A DNA stretch of 64,000 nt from an uncultured Poribacteria bacterium (GTDB taxonomy: Bacteria; Poribacteria; WGA-4E; WGA-3G): positions 1,308,481-1,372,480 of the forward strand of contig OY282383.1 in NCBI GenBank assembly GCA_958295855.1. Reading direction: 5' to 3'. The notes below the pieces were generated by a model, which was given only the letters and a program-made list of their open reading frames with translations, made no database searches and had not been told where the DNA came from. This document shows positions 8,533-17,688 of the stretch, one piece after another. The translations under genes were made by a program, and so were the position numbers. Position 1 is the stretch's first letter, and each line of letters begins with the position of its first letter.

Positions 8533-9330
8533 TCAACCTACGGACATGCCCATGCGTCCACCGTCAACATGGAGGGTTTGCCCTGTGATATAGGAGGCAT
8601 CGTCGCTGAGGAGGAAGGCGATGGCAGCGGCGACCTCTTCTGGCCCTGCGCGACGTTTCATAATGCAAGAGGAGATCGGTGATTCCGCTAACTCCTTCTT
8701 TCGTGCAGCAGGATCGGGTGCTTTACCGAAGTGCATCTCTGTAACAATCCAGCCCGGCGCAACGGCGTTAACCCGGATGCCGTATTCAACAAATTCGGAT
8801 GCCATTGTCTTGGTGAGAGAGACTAGTCCTGCTTTAATCGCATCGTAGACCCACTGCCCGGGTCTGCCGAGAAAACCGCCCTCCGATGAAAGATTTACGA
8901 TGGCTGCGCCTTCTTTTTTTAACAGGGGCAATAGCACCTGTGTCATGAGTGCCCAGCCTCTCAAGCCGATTGCGGTTTCGGGTTCCCAATTTGGCACCCA
9001 CGCGCCATCTTCAATTTTGCCGGTTCTCAAGATGGCTGCGTTATTGACGAGGACATGGAGCGCGGAAAACTGTTCGGCTACGGTACGACCGGCGGCAGTT
9101 ACAGACGTATCATCGGCGAGGTCGACTGCCAGGTGGACTGCTTTGCCGCCTGCCGCTTTGATTTGGGATACGGCTTGATGTGCCATTTGCACATTGTTGT
9201 CTGCGATGATGACGTGCGCGCCTTCGGCTGCCAGACGGTTTGCGGTTGCACGTCCGATGCCGGAGGCACCGCCTGTTATCAGGGCGACTTTGTCTGTAAA
9301 GCGGATTGTTCCCCATGGATTTGTGTGCAT
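8533..9330 (-). CDS. Short-chain dehydrogenase/reductase
   Basis: 265 residues, normal SDR length. It shows the nucleotide-binding TGGASGIG, NNAA, a catalytic serine in VNLSSEGG and the YDAIK Tyr/Lys pair, with C-terminal DDASYITGQTLHVDGG. It would catalyse an NAD(P)-linked alcohol/ketone conversion in the cytoplasm. A second SDR gene lies upstream in the same direction, so they may form a catabolic pair. The substrate cannot be read from the sequence. Confidence 0.9.
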   Translation of the reverse strand: MHTNPWGTIRFTDKVALITGGASGIGRATANRLAAEGAHVIIADNNVQMAHQAVSQIKAAGGKAVHLAVDLADDTSVTAAGRTVAEQFSALHVLVNNAAILRTGKIEDGAWVPNWEPETAIGLRGWALMTQVLLPLLKKEGAAIVNLSSEGGFLGRPGQWVYDAIKAGLVSLTKTMASEFVEYGIRVNAVAPGWIVTEMHFGKAPDPAARKKELAESPISSCIMKRRAGPEEVAAAIAFLLSDDASYITGQTLHVDGGRMGMSVG

Positions 9331-9340
9331 TTGTTGTTCC

Positions 9341-9408
9341 TTGTGACGGCACGCGGAGCGTGCTTACTACTGTGTTGACAGCACGCGGAGCGTGCCTATT
9401 ACTTTTAA
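9341..9408. repeat. Type H repeats (GCACGCGGAGCGTGC), two copies
   Basis: Two GCACGCGGAGCGTGC palindromes followed by TTACTACT or CTATTACT occur between the SDR genes. Related copies are at 62268-62300 and 62781-62812. Confidence 0.8.
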
Positions 9409-10178
9409 ACGCCTGCGGCGAATCCGCCATCAACGAGGAGGGAGGCACCGGTGATCCATGCGGCATCGTCGGAGGCGAGGAAGACCGCGGCTCTGCCGAT
9501 GTCTCTGGGGAGTCCGAAGCGTGGCAGGGCGGTTTTTTCCAATGCCTCCTCAATCTGTTCCGGGGTGAGGTAGTCCTGAATGGCTGTCTCAATATAGCCG
9601 GGGCAGATGGCATTGACGGTTATGCCGAATGGACCGAGTTCCAACGCTGTATCTCGAACCATGTTGACGATAGCGGCTTTGGCGGGGGCATACGCAGGGC
9701 CCGCACCTCCGCCATAGGCGTGGACGGAGGCGATCTGGAGCATCCTCCCAAATTTGGAGCGTTTTAAATGTGGAATTGCGAGTTTCGTTGCGACGAAAAC
9801 GCCACGCAGGTTAACGCCAACGACTTTGTCCCAATCGGCGATTGAAAGTGCTTGTGCCCCACCGGGAATGTGGATGCCAGCGTTATTCACAAGAATATCC
9901 AGCCCGCCGAAGTGTTCGACGGTTCGATTGAGTGTGTGCGCGACCTGGGATTCGTCGGCAACATCGGTTTGTAAGAATATCCCACGCGCGCCGAGTTTCT
10001 CTATCTCTGCGACGGTTGGGGTTGTGACATCGGTTTCGTGATATTTGCCGCGAAGGGGTGTCTCCTGCTTATCCGCGATAGCGATACGCGCGCCCTCGCG
10101 GGCAAATTCAAGTGCGATGCCGCGTCCGATGCCCGAACTGCCGCCAGTTATGATAGCGATTCGATCTTTGAGTACCAT
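9405..10178 (-). CDS. Short-chain dehydrogenase/reductase (glucose-dehydrogenase-like)
   Basis: About 257 residues from the ATG at 10178, chosen because GAGGAAG lies 7 nt upstream; the frame extends eight codons further. Motifs: TGGSSGIG, NNAG, serine in QIASVHAYGG, YAPAK, and the terminal DDAAWITGASLLVDGG. It has the form of 3-oxoacyl reductases and glucose 1-dehydrogenases. An insertion around residues 45-60 (ETPLRGKYHETDVTTPTV) lengthens the loop after the second beta strand. It is probably co-transcribed with the downstream SDR gene. Confidence 0.9.
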   Translation of the reverse strand: MVLKDRIAIITGGSSGIGRGIALEFAREGARIAIADKQETPLRGKYHETDVTTPTVAEIEKLGARGIFLQTDVADESQVAHTLNRTVEHFGGLDILVNNAGIHIPGGAQALSIADWDKVVGVNLRGVFVATKLAIPHLKRSKFGRMLQIASVHAYGGGAGPAYAPAKAAIVNMVRDTALELGPFGITVNAICPGYIETAIQDYLTPEQIEEALEKTALPRFGLPRDIGRAAVFLASDDAAWITGASLLVDGGFAAGV

Positions 10179-10320
10179 CAGAGTCTTCCTCTCGCAAAGC
10201 AAAGGAACATCGCTACGCCGCAGCGACTCGCAGGTGTCCGCCTTTTTCGTCCGAAGGGTGTCATGTGAATTTCAACGTCGCAGTTCAACTGATTCAAGAT
10301 TGTCAACAGTTTGTCCTCAA

Positions 10321-11883
10321 TTATACTTTATTTTCCAAAATTTTTGCCACGTTCTCCGCAATGCGTTCCTCTAATTGATGCGCTTCTGCATTTAGGACTG
10401 CTAATTCCTCATTGAGTTCGCTAAAGCGTTCGGCAAAGTCAAAATTTTCTGCCGCTTGCGCGGCGACACCGACATAGCGGCCGGGGTTGAGGCTCCACCC
10501 TTGCGCCTCAATGTCGGCAATCGTAGCGACCTTGCAGAGCCCGGGTACATCAACGTATTTTCCATCGGGAAATTTTGTAGCCAAAAAGTCCGCGCTGTCG
10601 TGTAGGTTTTCAGGAGAGTCGTCCCGATAAAGCCGCGCAATGTTTGCCAAAAACTCAAGTTGCAGGGGTGTGAACTCCCGATGTGCCCGACTTACCTGTT
10701 GGTAGAGATGCCTCGCGTCGATGAACAACACTTTATCACGTCTATCGCCGTGCTGTTTGGACTTGTCAAAAAACCAGAGAGTACAGGGCAAGGTGACGGT
10801 ATAGAAGAAGTTTGATGCAATGCCGACGATAACATCAACAGCACGGGATTCGATAATCTGCCTGCGAATTTCCAGTTCAGAGGCGCGTGCATCGGCGGCA
10901 GAATTTGCCATCACAAAGCCTGCGCGTCCGCCCTCGGAAAGGGCACTATAAAACAGTTGGATCCAAAGGTAGTTGGCGTTATCGACGCGGGGCATCCCGA
11001 ACGGAAATCTCGGGTCGTCTTTGAGGCGTTCTCTGTCTACCCGAGCGACGTTAAAAGGCGGATTTGCCATCACGAAGTCGAACTTTTCCACACACTGATG
11101 CGCATCTTCGTAGTAGCTATTGGCTTGCTTGATATCGCCTTCAAGCGTGTGTACAGCGAGGTTCATCTTGCAGAGTCTGATAGTCTCTGCCACCCGTTCA
11201 ATACCGTGAATGCTAATGTGTCCGTAGTTTCCGTTTTGCTTGTGGTTCCGAATGAATTCTGCACTTTGGACAAACATTCCCCCTGAGCCACACGCTGGAT
11301 CAAGGATGCGCCCGTGAAAGGGTTGGATAATCTCAACGATGAGTTTAACGAGAGAAGTGGGTGTGAAGAACTCACCGCCCCGTTGCCCTTCGCTCATTGC
11401 GAAGTTGCCGAGAAAGTACTCGTAAACCTTTCCGAAGGTATCGCCTTCAATGTCCATCGGAATCTGTTCCATGATGCGGAGCAGTTCAAAGAGGGTGCTT
11501 TTTTCAAGGCGATTGTAAGTCTTGGGTAGGACACCATCAACCTGTCTGTTTTCTGCCTCAATTGCTTTCATCGCATCGGTGATAGCCTGCCCAATATTTT
11601 CATGCTCCGGCAGATTTAATAGGTGTTGGAAGCGTGCTGCCTCTGGCAGGTAAAAGACACCGCGTGCTTGGTATTCTGTCTTGTCTGTGCGTCTTCGTCT
11701 GCCGGTTGTTACCTGGTTACGGATTTCTTGTTCTGCTTGTGTGAATTTGTGCTCTGCGTATCTTAGGAAGATGAGCCCTAGCACAGGTGTTGAGTACTCG
11801 GATGCTCGAAGCCTAGAATTGGCTCTTAACTCATCGGCAGCACTCCACAGTCTTCTTTCGATGTCGGTTAGGTTGGTGTTCAC
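10321..11883 (-). CDS. hsdM: Type I restriction-modification DNA methyltransferase
   Basis: About 520 residues. N6-adenine methyltransferase and core of the type I complex. It shows the N-terminal bundle signature ([35 protein letters not shown]), SAM-binding motif I DPACGSGG and catalytic motif IV NPPF. The GTG at 11883 with AGGT upstream gives the family's usual N-terminus; the frame is open to 11931. hsdS and hsdR lie 4-7 kb downstream on the same strand, separated by unrelated genes, so assembly of the complex needs separate transcripts or a long read-through. Confidence 0.93.
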   Translation of the reverse strand: MNTNLTDIERRLWSAADELRANSRLRASEYSTPVLGLIFLRYAEHKFTQAEQEIRNQVTTGRRRRTDKTEYQARGVFYLPEAARFQHLLNLPEHENIGQAITDAMKAIEAENRQVDGVLPKTYNRLEKSTLFELLRIMEQIPMDIEGDTFGKVYEYFLGNFAMSEGQRGGEFFTPTSLVKLIVEIIQPFHGRILDPACGSGGMFVQSAEFIRNHKQNGNYGHISIHGIERVAETIRLCKMNLAVHTLEGDIKQANSYYEDAHQCVEKFDFVMANPPFNVARVDRERLKDDPRFPFGMPRVDNANYLWIQLFYSALSEGGRAGFVMANSAADARASELEIRRQIIESRAVDVIVGIASNFFYTVTLPCTLWFFDKSKQHGDRRDKVLFIDARHLYQQVSRAHREFTPLQLEFLANIARLYRDDSPENLHDSADFLATKFPDGKYVDVPGLCKVATIADIEAQGWSLNPGRYVGVAAQAAENFDFAERFSELNEELAVLNAEAHQLEERIAENVAKILENKV

Positions 11884-11942
11884 AATGTTTACCTGGTTTA
11901 TCGAGCCTCTGTTTAATTTGATAAGTGGCAACTGGGCGGATT

Positions 11943-11974
11943 GGTATTTGCCCCTGCTTTGTAGGCGATAACAC
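11943..11974. repeat. Degenerate core palindrome upstream of hsdM
   Basis: GGTATTTGCCCCTGCTTTG matches the core but the right arm is mutated (TAGGCG instead of CAGGGG). It is an old copy. Confidence 0.7.
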
Positions 11975-12021
11975 GCTTAGTGTGGTGCCGAGCTGACAAT
12001 GCAAAGTAATAGCGAGCTTTT

Positions 12022-15000
12022 TTAGAAGTAAGAACGGCCTAGCGAGTTTCCAGTGCCAAAGGCGTTGTAGGGGACACCGGCAGGGACGGTGCGGAGCCCC
12101 CACGTTTCGGTGGTAGCATCATAGCCGGTGCCCATTGAAACGGCCGGTTCTTGGATTAAGCTCACCTGGAATGTGAAATCCTGGCGGACGTTGTTGTACG
12201 GCGGTTCGCGTTTGATTCCGACACGGTTCCATGAAATACGGAGATTCCAATCGTGCAAATTGCGGTTGATACTAATGCGTTGTGAGTAAAATTGCCCGTC
12301 GATGGGATAGTAGATGACGTTGACATCAAACTCAAGATTCTCGCTATAACGATATCGCGCGCTGGCGGTGATGGAGCGTGAGGCGTTGCGGGATGTGTGT
12401 CGTTTGCTAAAAGAGCTGCCGAGGCTCGCATTCCAACTCTGCCGGGTGTATCGGATGTTGGAACGAAACCCAACCATTTTGAACTGTTTGTTGTCGTCCG
12501 GATCCGGATTTGGGTCGTGCGTGAATCGGACAGTCATGTTTAGGTTTCGACTGGGGAGCGGCAAGAAGGTCAGATCGCTTTCAATAGGTTCGTATTTTCG
12601 CTTATATAACGGATCGAATTCGGTGAAATCAGCAGTGAGTCGGGTATCAAAATAGAGGATACGGTGTGGCGATTGGCTGCGCCGCGTCTTAATTTCAATG
12701 TTTGTATTGAAGTTATAGGTGAGTCTTTTGCGTTCGTAGAAATAGGTGCTGGGCCCGAATGGATAGAGGTTATCATTTTCATCAACAGGGGGCTGGTAAT
12801 CAAAAGTAAGGGTGGATTGTATTTCGTGGCGCAATTTTCGCGCGCCGGGGATATAGTTGATGTTGTAGACGCGGAAGAGGGTATTGGTGGCTTGGCCTCT
12901 AAAGCTGTAAACGCCGCGCACAATGTTCCGATTTTTGTCCTGGTCCTGGTCGTGCCAGATAACGTTTGTATTGAGATTTATGTTAAGTTTCAGTTCACGC
13001 AAGGGTGTAATAAGGAGGGCTGATTGCTTGCGCAAGTCGAAGCCGAGATCCAGCGTCTGTAGAAATACGTCTCTTTCCTCTCCGTGTTTGCCGCGGTAGA
13101 GTTGTCTAAAAAAGTTCCCGAATTCAATGTCCATATCGAAGCTAGTGCTTTCAAGAGTTGGGAACGTAAGCAGTGAAAGAAAAGGCTTGTCGGATGTGAG
13201 TTTTTCCGAGGCGGTTACCATACCGGCGTTAAGGGTTCTAAAGAGAGGGAGTGCGCTAAAACGCATGCGTGAAAAATTGAGGGTTAATTGTGGGAGTTTT
13301 TGTAGTGAGGTTGTTCCTTCGCCCGTGAAGTCATGGATATGGCGGACTTCGAGTCTGCCTGCAAAATCACCAATAGTTTCGCGAGAGAACTTGAGGTTAT
13401 TGTCTTCATCAACATCTTCCTTAGCCCAAGTAGTGAAAGCGGAGCCGTAGTTGAGGAGTCCAAAAGATTTCAGCGTAGATTCGCCGGGGAGTTGCAATTC
13501 CTCTTTGTAATTAAGGGCGCGCCAGTCCACGCGGCCTGTGAAGCTGATGGGACGGCGTCCCTCCTGTCGGTTGTCCCAGGGGGTATAGAAGGATTGTGTG
13601 TGTCCCCAGCGCATGTTCCAACGTCTTCCGATACGGGAGGCGTTTTTCCGGTCGTAGGAGTACTGGTCTGCGCCGTAGAAGTAGATTTCACCGCGATAGG
13701 TGCGTTTTCTATCAACCTTGAGCAGGCGAAATGCTTTTTTTGTTGAAATGACCCGGCTGAGTTCTCCGGCGTACAAACTTCGTGCCTCTGAGGCGACTGC
13801 GCTTGGATCTTCCCACTGGCCGCGAAACCCATGTTTTCTATAGACTTCAGGTTCCTCCTCCGTTTGTTCTTCCGATTGTTCTTCCGATTCAGTGGGTGCG
13901 TCTTCAGCAGTGGCTTCGCCAGAGGGTGTGCTCCCCCGCAAATCGGGGGTAACTACCCCACCCGCGCCATTCTCTGTCTCTACTTCTTCTGTGTCCTGAA
14001 GTTCACCGTTATCAGAATCTTGTGGGAATTCCTGCTTATGCGCTTCGTTATCTGTTTTTTCGGCAAAAGGATTCTCCCCCGCTTTGCGGGGTGAAATACC
14101 ATCCTGAATCTCATTGTTAGGGGGTACCTGCCCTGATTCTTCATTAAGAGCGGGAGCCGCTTCGGATGCTTCTGTAGATTGCTGTGTGTCCGCGTCTGCC
14201 GCTGGTTCTTCTGTGGGTGATTGCATTACTTCTTCTTGAAAGGCTTCCCATTCCGCTTCAAATTGTTCAGCGAGCTCCTCAAACGTGGGGGTTGCCTCTT
14301 TTTCGATTAATTTGAAAATGTAAAGGCCTTCAGGGGAAGAAACGGGGCGGCGTTGCGTGACATCTCCAGGCTTCTCTAAGCGTCTCACAGAGTATTGCCA
14401 ACCGGATTCCATCTCATTGAGAAGTAAGCCTTTGCCTTCATTGACTTCGGATAATGTTGCTTCGGGGAACTCCTGGTTGAGTTGTTCAAAGGTTTCTCCT
14501 AAAAGTGCCCGTTCATGGATTTTATCTGCTATTTCTCGCAGTGTTTGCTGTGTTTCTGTGCTAGCGGTAATAGCGATATCGATGCGGCGAAGTTTCACTT
14601 CACGTTCTCCGTAGATATCAAGTACCCGCTCAATTTTAAGGATATGAAAGGCAGATTCAGTTTTTAAAATAGGGCTAAGTTCGCCTTCTTCCAGTTGAAA
14701 AGCGGCTTCTTCTAAACTAGGCTCAAGTAGGGGTTTCTCATCTGCGTCGTGTTCTCCGGGGACAAGGAATCCCATGTCACCGCCTTCGTAACGGGTACCG
14801 TGGTCCGAATTTCGTTGTGCGAGTTGCGCGAAGTCGGCATCTTCCTCCTTGAGCTGTTTGAGGAGCTCTTCCGCCTGCTCTTTTGCGCGGTTGACATCTT
14901 CGTCCGTGATTTTATATGCCAGAAAGAGCTGTTTTAGCCAATACCGGTCGTATTCCCCTTCAAGTCGCTCGTGTAATTCCTTGGCCTTTTCATCCAATTT

Positions 15001-16005
15001 CGAGCGTTGGTTTGCAGTCGCATCCGGCGGAATAGGTATATAGATTTCTTGAAACTGTGTATCGTTGAATCGATATTTTACTTCAAACCCAAAGCCTTGC
15101 CCCCTTCTTGCACTTCTGTCATAGAGCAGTGCCCCGTCGTAGCGTCTTTTGCGCGCCAAGGGTAGGATGATACTCGTGTAGGGCCCTTGGTAGCTATCTG
15201 TTCCAACTTTGACGATAATTTTGGCGATTTTGCCTTTGCGCAGGTCGCGCCGGATAGCGGGAAAATAGAAGAGCGGAAATCCGCCAATCCGCAAGACAAT
15301 ATTCTTGGCGATCATCTCTTCGTTTATCCGAATAATAACTTCAGAAACGCTGAAATAGTAGTGTGGATATTTCAGCGAACAGGTAGTCAGCGTGGCCCCG
15401 CGGACATAGGATTTATCGTCCTCTATTTTAAAGATTTCAGTTCCGCCGAAGTACCACGGATCGCTAAATGTAAACCCGTTGCGGGCAATACCTTTCTTGG
15501 TTTCAAGGTTGAACACAAGTTCATCAGAGTAGGTTTCTTCGTCGCCTACCTTGAGATGGACGTTGCCTGATGCACGCATGAGGTTGTCGTTGAAGTCTGC
15601 CCAAACGTGGTCTGCCCGCAAAATGACATCTTCAAATTTGATGAGAGCATCCCCGTGAATTTGAACAAAATTGTCCTGCATGATGACATCATCGCCATCA
15701 CCAATTACCATGCCTTCTTCCGGTGCCATCTGCTCCGGGTCTAACCGTTCTGGGGCGGATTTTTCCTGTTGCGTTTCATCTTTGTTGTCTGGTGTTTCTG
15801 CTTCCTCTGTGGGTTGCTCAGGCGATGGCTGTTCGACTGTCGGGGTTACAAACCCCTCCCACAATAGCGGAGCTTGAGCGATAAGGTGCTGTACAGGGAA
15901 AACGAGGCATGTAATGGATATTACCACGACCGTTATTAGGTGGGAACACGGGCGGTGGGAAAGCATCGGCGCGGTTGAGTGGCACGATTGTTGATTGCAA
16001 GCCAT
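12022..16005 (-). CDS. lptD: LptD-like outer-membrane LPS assembly protein with internal parvulin-type isomerase domains
   Basis: About 1327 residues; typical LptD is roughly 750-900. A signal peptide lies near residues 14-45. An OstA/LptA-like jelly-roll follows (about 105-250: GDALIKFEDVILRADHVWAD, ETKKGIARNGFTFSDPWYFG), then the start of the barrel (GQGFGFEVKYRFND). Two parvulin-type domains come next: about 359-463 (EGGDMGFLVPGE, LEEGELSPILKTESAFHILK) and about 468-571 (weaker). After an acidic linker (about 594-721), a third degenerate isomerase end appears (YAGELSRVISTKKAFRLLKV), then the barrel resumes (GEIYFYGADQYSYDRKN) to the C-terminal Phe. The acidic linker includes two repeat-derived stretches. 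The ATG at 16005 follows AGGAGG by 12 nt. surA lies directly upstream on the same strand. The family call is firm; the architecture is unusual. Confidence 0.85.
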   Translation of the reverse strand: MACNQQSCHSTAPMLSHRPCSHLITVVVISITCLVFPVQHLIAQAPLLWEGFVTPTVEQPSPEQPTEEAETPDNKDETQQEKSAPERLDPEQMAPEEGMVIGDGDDVIMQDNFVQIHGDALIKFEDVILRADHVWADFNDNLMRASGNVHLKVGDEETYSDELVFNLETKKGIARNGFTFSDPWYFGGTEIFKIEDDKSYVRGATLTTCSLKYPHYYFSVSEVIIRINEEMIAKNIVLRIGGFPLFYFPAIRRDLRKGKIAKIIVKVGTDSYQGPYTSIILPLARKRRYDGALLYDRSARRGQGFGFEVKYRFNDTQFQEIYIPIPPDATANQRSKLDEKAKELHERLEGEYDRYWLKQLFLAYKITDEDVNRAKEQAEELLKQLKEEDADFAQLAQRNSDHGTRYEGGDMGFLVPGEHDADEKPLLEPSLEEAAFQLEEGELSPILKTESAFHILKIERVLDIYGEREVKLRRIDIAITASTETQQTLREIADKIHERALLGETFEQLNQEFPEATLSEVNEGKGLLLNEMESGWQYSVRRLEKPGDVTQRRPVSSPEGLYIFKLIEKEATPTFEELAEQFEAEWEAFQEEVMQSPTEEPAADADTQQSTEASEAAPALNEESGQVPPNNEIQDGISPRKAGENPFAEKTDNEAHKQEFPQDSDNGELQDTEEVETENGAGGVVTPDLRGSTPSGEATAEDAPTESEEQSEEQTEEEPEVYRKHGFRGQWEDPSAVASEARSLYAGELSRVISTKKAFRLLKVDRKRTYRGEIYFYGADQYSYDRKNASRIGRRWNMRWGHTQSFYTPWDNRQEGRRPISFTGRVDWRALNYKEELQLPGESTLKSFGLLNYGSAFTTWAKEDVDEDNNLKFSRETIGDFAGRLEVRHIHDFTGEGTTSLQKLPQLTLNFSRMRFSALPLFRTLNAGMVTASEKLTSDKPFLSLLTFPTLESTSFDMDIEFGNFFRQLYRGKHGEERDVFLQTLDLGFDLRKQSALLITPLRELKLNINLNTNVIWHDQDQDKNRNIVRGVYSFRGQATNTLFRVYNINYIPGARKLRHEIQSTLTFDYQPPVDENDNLYPFGPSTYFYERKRLTYNFNTNIEIKTRRSQSPHRILYFDTRLTADFTEFDPLYKRKYEPIESDLTFLPLPSRNLNMTVRFTHDPNPDPDDNKQFKMVGFRSNIRYTRQSWNASLGSSFSKRHTSRNASRSITASARYRYSENLEFDVNVIYYPIDGQFYSQRISINRNLHDWNLRISWNRVGIKREPPYNNVRQDFTFQVSLIQEPAVSMGTGYDATTETWGLRTVPAGVPYNAFGTGNSLGRSYF
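13925..14100. repeat. Two core-like palindromes within the lptD acidic linker
   Basis: CCCCCGCAAATCGGGGG at about 13933-13949 and CCCCCGCTTTGCGGGG at about 14076-14092, the second followed by GAAATACC, resemble the core element. Both are in frame and encode VVTPDLRGSTPS and ISPRKAGENP in the low-complexity linker. Confidence 0.7.
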
Positions 16006-16047
16006 GTGACAGAGCACCCTCCTATCCGTTAATGCCTAAGAAACACA

Positions 16048-16155
16048 CTCGAACCAAAAAGAAACCCGATTTTGACACAAAGGATAATACCCCCGCAAAG
16101 CGGGGGTGCTTGCCACCTGGAAAAATCGGAGCAGAAACCCAATTAACGAAAAACT
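16048..16155. repeat. Type B nested palindrome between surA and lptD
   Basis: Outer arms AAACCCGATTTT and AAAAATCGGAGCAGAAACC enclose a CCCCCGC-AAA-GCGGGGG core. The order is the reverse complement of the copies at 33921, 34770 and 63694. Confidence 0.85.
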
Positions 16156-16171
16156 TTTTTTCACAGATGTC

Positions 16172-17497
16172 TCACTCATTGGGTTTGAATTTCACATAAG
16201 CGTTTTCGAGGAGCTTGTTGGTGTATGCATCCCATTCTTCCTGAAATCGATGTTGGCGCAGTATTGAGATAATTTGTCTTTTTTCAGTTTCGCTCAGTTC
16301 TGGGGTATTTCGTTCATCAACTTTGAAAATGTGGAGTCCAGACTCAGTTTCAAGCGGCTGACTGTGTTCATCAGGTGCGAGTGCCGCTATGATTTTCCGC
16401 GTTTTGGGACTGAGTTCCGTGAGAGAGCGAGCCCCTAGATCTCCGCCGTTTTCCCGTGTTTCGGCATCATCGGAATGTTCTGCAGCAAGCGCGTTGAAAT
16501 CTGCGCCTTCTTCCAATTCTTTGAAAAGTTGGGCAATGTGCGTGCGCGCTGCTAATATTGCTTCCTCGCTAGGTTTAAGCGGAATAATGAGGTACCGAAA
16601 CGCAATCATGTCGTCCGTTTTCATTTCTACCGTGAATACGTAGAGTCCTTCGTTTCCTTCAATTGGTTCGCTGAACTCGCCTTCCTTCAGGTTTTTAAGC
16701 ACAGTCTGGAAGGTTTCGGGAAATCTCTTGAGCTCTTCAGGCCTGGCTTCTATTAGCATACCCACTTGCGAGTTTGCCCTTTTATCAGAAAAGTGCTGAG
16801 GGGCGTGACGCTGTGCGACATCTTCAAAATTCGTTCTATCCTCTGCTATTTCAGCAAGTGCAGTGCTAACTTGTTCAAAGGCGAGCTCCCGGTCAGTTTG
16901 GTTCGGTTTAAAAGCGACAAAGATGTGCCGCAAACGTACCTTATCAGCTTTAGTTGGAAGTTGTTCTCTGTTCTCTTCAAAAAATTTTTGGACATCACTA
17001 TCCCGCACCTGTAGCCGGGGGACAATTCTACCCATGACTAATTTTTCTGCTTTGAGATTCCGTTCTGCTTGCTCGCGAAACGCGACGAGCGTCAAGCCCT
17101 CCCGGTTCAGCTGCTTTCTAAATTCCTCGTCTGTTTCAATCTGGTATCTTTTTTTAAATTCTTGGACGTACTGTTCTACTTCCGCCTCGCTGACGGTGAC
17201 TCTCAAAGTTAACGCTGCTTCCAAAAGTAGCATTTGACGGATGAGCCTGTCAAGTAATTCGCTACGCTGCCGTTCTGCTTCTGCGAGTGCCTCGCGCTCA
17301 CTAAAGCGATAAACCTGTTGGAGTTCCATCGCACGCTGTTTTACTAAAATGTCAATTTCCCGCTTGGTTACAACATCGTCGTTGACGTAAGCCAGGATTT
17401 TATCAAAAGTGCGAGCATTGCTATTTTTCACACCACTGCTGATGAGTAGCACGATAAGTACCAGATAGATGCCTCTTTGTCGAAAAGTGCGAGCCAT
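16172..17497 (-). CDS. surA: SurA-type periplasmic peptidyl-prolyl isomerase/chaperone
   Basis: About 441 residues. A signal sequence (YLVLIVLLISSGVKNSNA) is followed by the SurA N-domain (AYVNDDVVTKREID) and two parvulin domains (RLRHIFVAFKPNQ...; FRYLIIPLKPSEE, ENGGDLGARSLTEL, LETESGLHIFKVDE), with a C-terminal helix. In E. coli, SurA delivers outer-membrane proteins, LptD above all, to the Bam complex. Here the gene lies immediately upstream of the lptD chimera. The ATG at 17497 has GGAG 8 nt ahead; another ATG is 6 nt upstream. Confidence 0.9.
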   Translation of the reverse strand: MARTFRQRGIYLVLIVLLISSGVKNSNARTFDKILAYVNDDVVTKREIDILVKQRAMELQQVYRFSEREALAEAERQRSELLDRLIRQMLLLEAALTLRVTVSEAEVEQYVQEFKKRYQIETDEEFRKQLNREGLTLVAFREQAERNLKAEKLVMGRIVPRLQVRDSDVQKFFEENREQLPTKADKVRLRHIFVAFKPNQTDRELAFEQVSTALAEIAEDRTNFEDVAQRHAPQHFSDKRANSQVGMLIEARPEELKRFPETFQTVLKNLKEGEFSEPIEGNEGLYVFTVEMKTDDMIAFRYLIIPLKPSEEAILAARTHIAQLFKELEEGADFNALAAEHSDDAETRENGGDLGARSLTELSPKTRKIIAALAPDEHSQPLETESGLHIFKVDERNTPELSETEKRQIISILRQHRFQEEWDAYTNKLLENAYVKFKPNE

Positions 17498-17503
17498 GTG
17501 CAT

Positions 17504-17688
17504 GTCTCCTTTAATTTCTTTTTTGTAGGGGTAGGCCTTGTGCCTACCCTTCCTTTAAAGCACTGCGCAACTAGGTGGGCACGGGGCCCTGCCGCTACGG
17601 TATATTGCACCAAGCAGGGCATCGTAGCAGGCACACTCCGTGGGTTTCCGTAGCCCACGCCCGCCCCCACAGTAAGCATCGGAATACC
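17504..17688. repeat. Intergenic repeats of the GTAGGGG...CCTACCC type
   Basis: TAGGGGTAGGCCTTGTGCCTACCC (about 17524-17549) is a type G palindrome. A second repeat at about 17628-17671 (GCAGGCACACTCCGTGGGTT) is found inverted at 45329-45367. I see no gene here. Confidence 0.7.
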
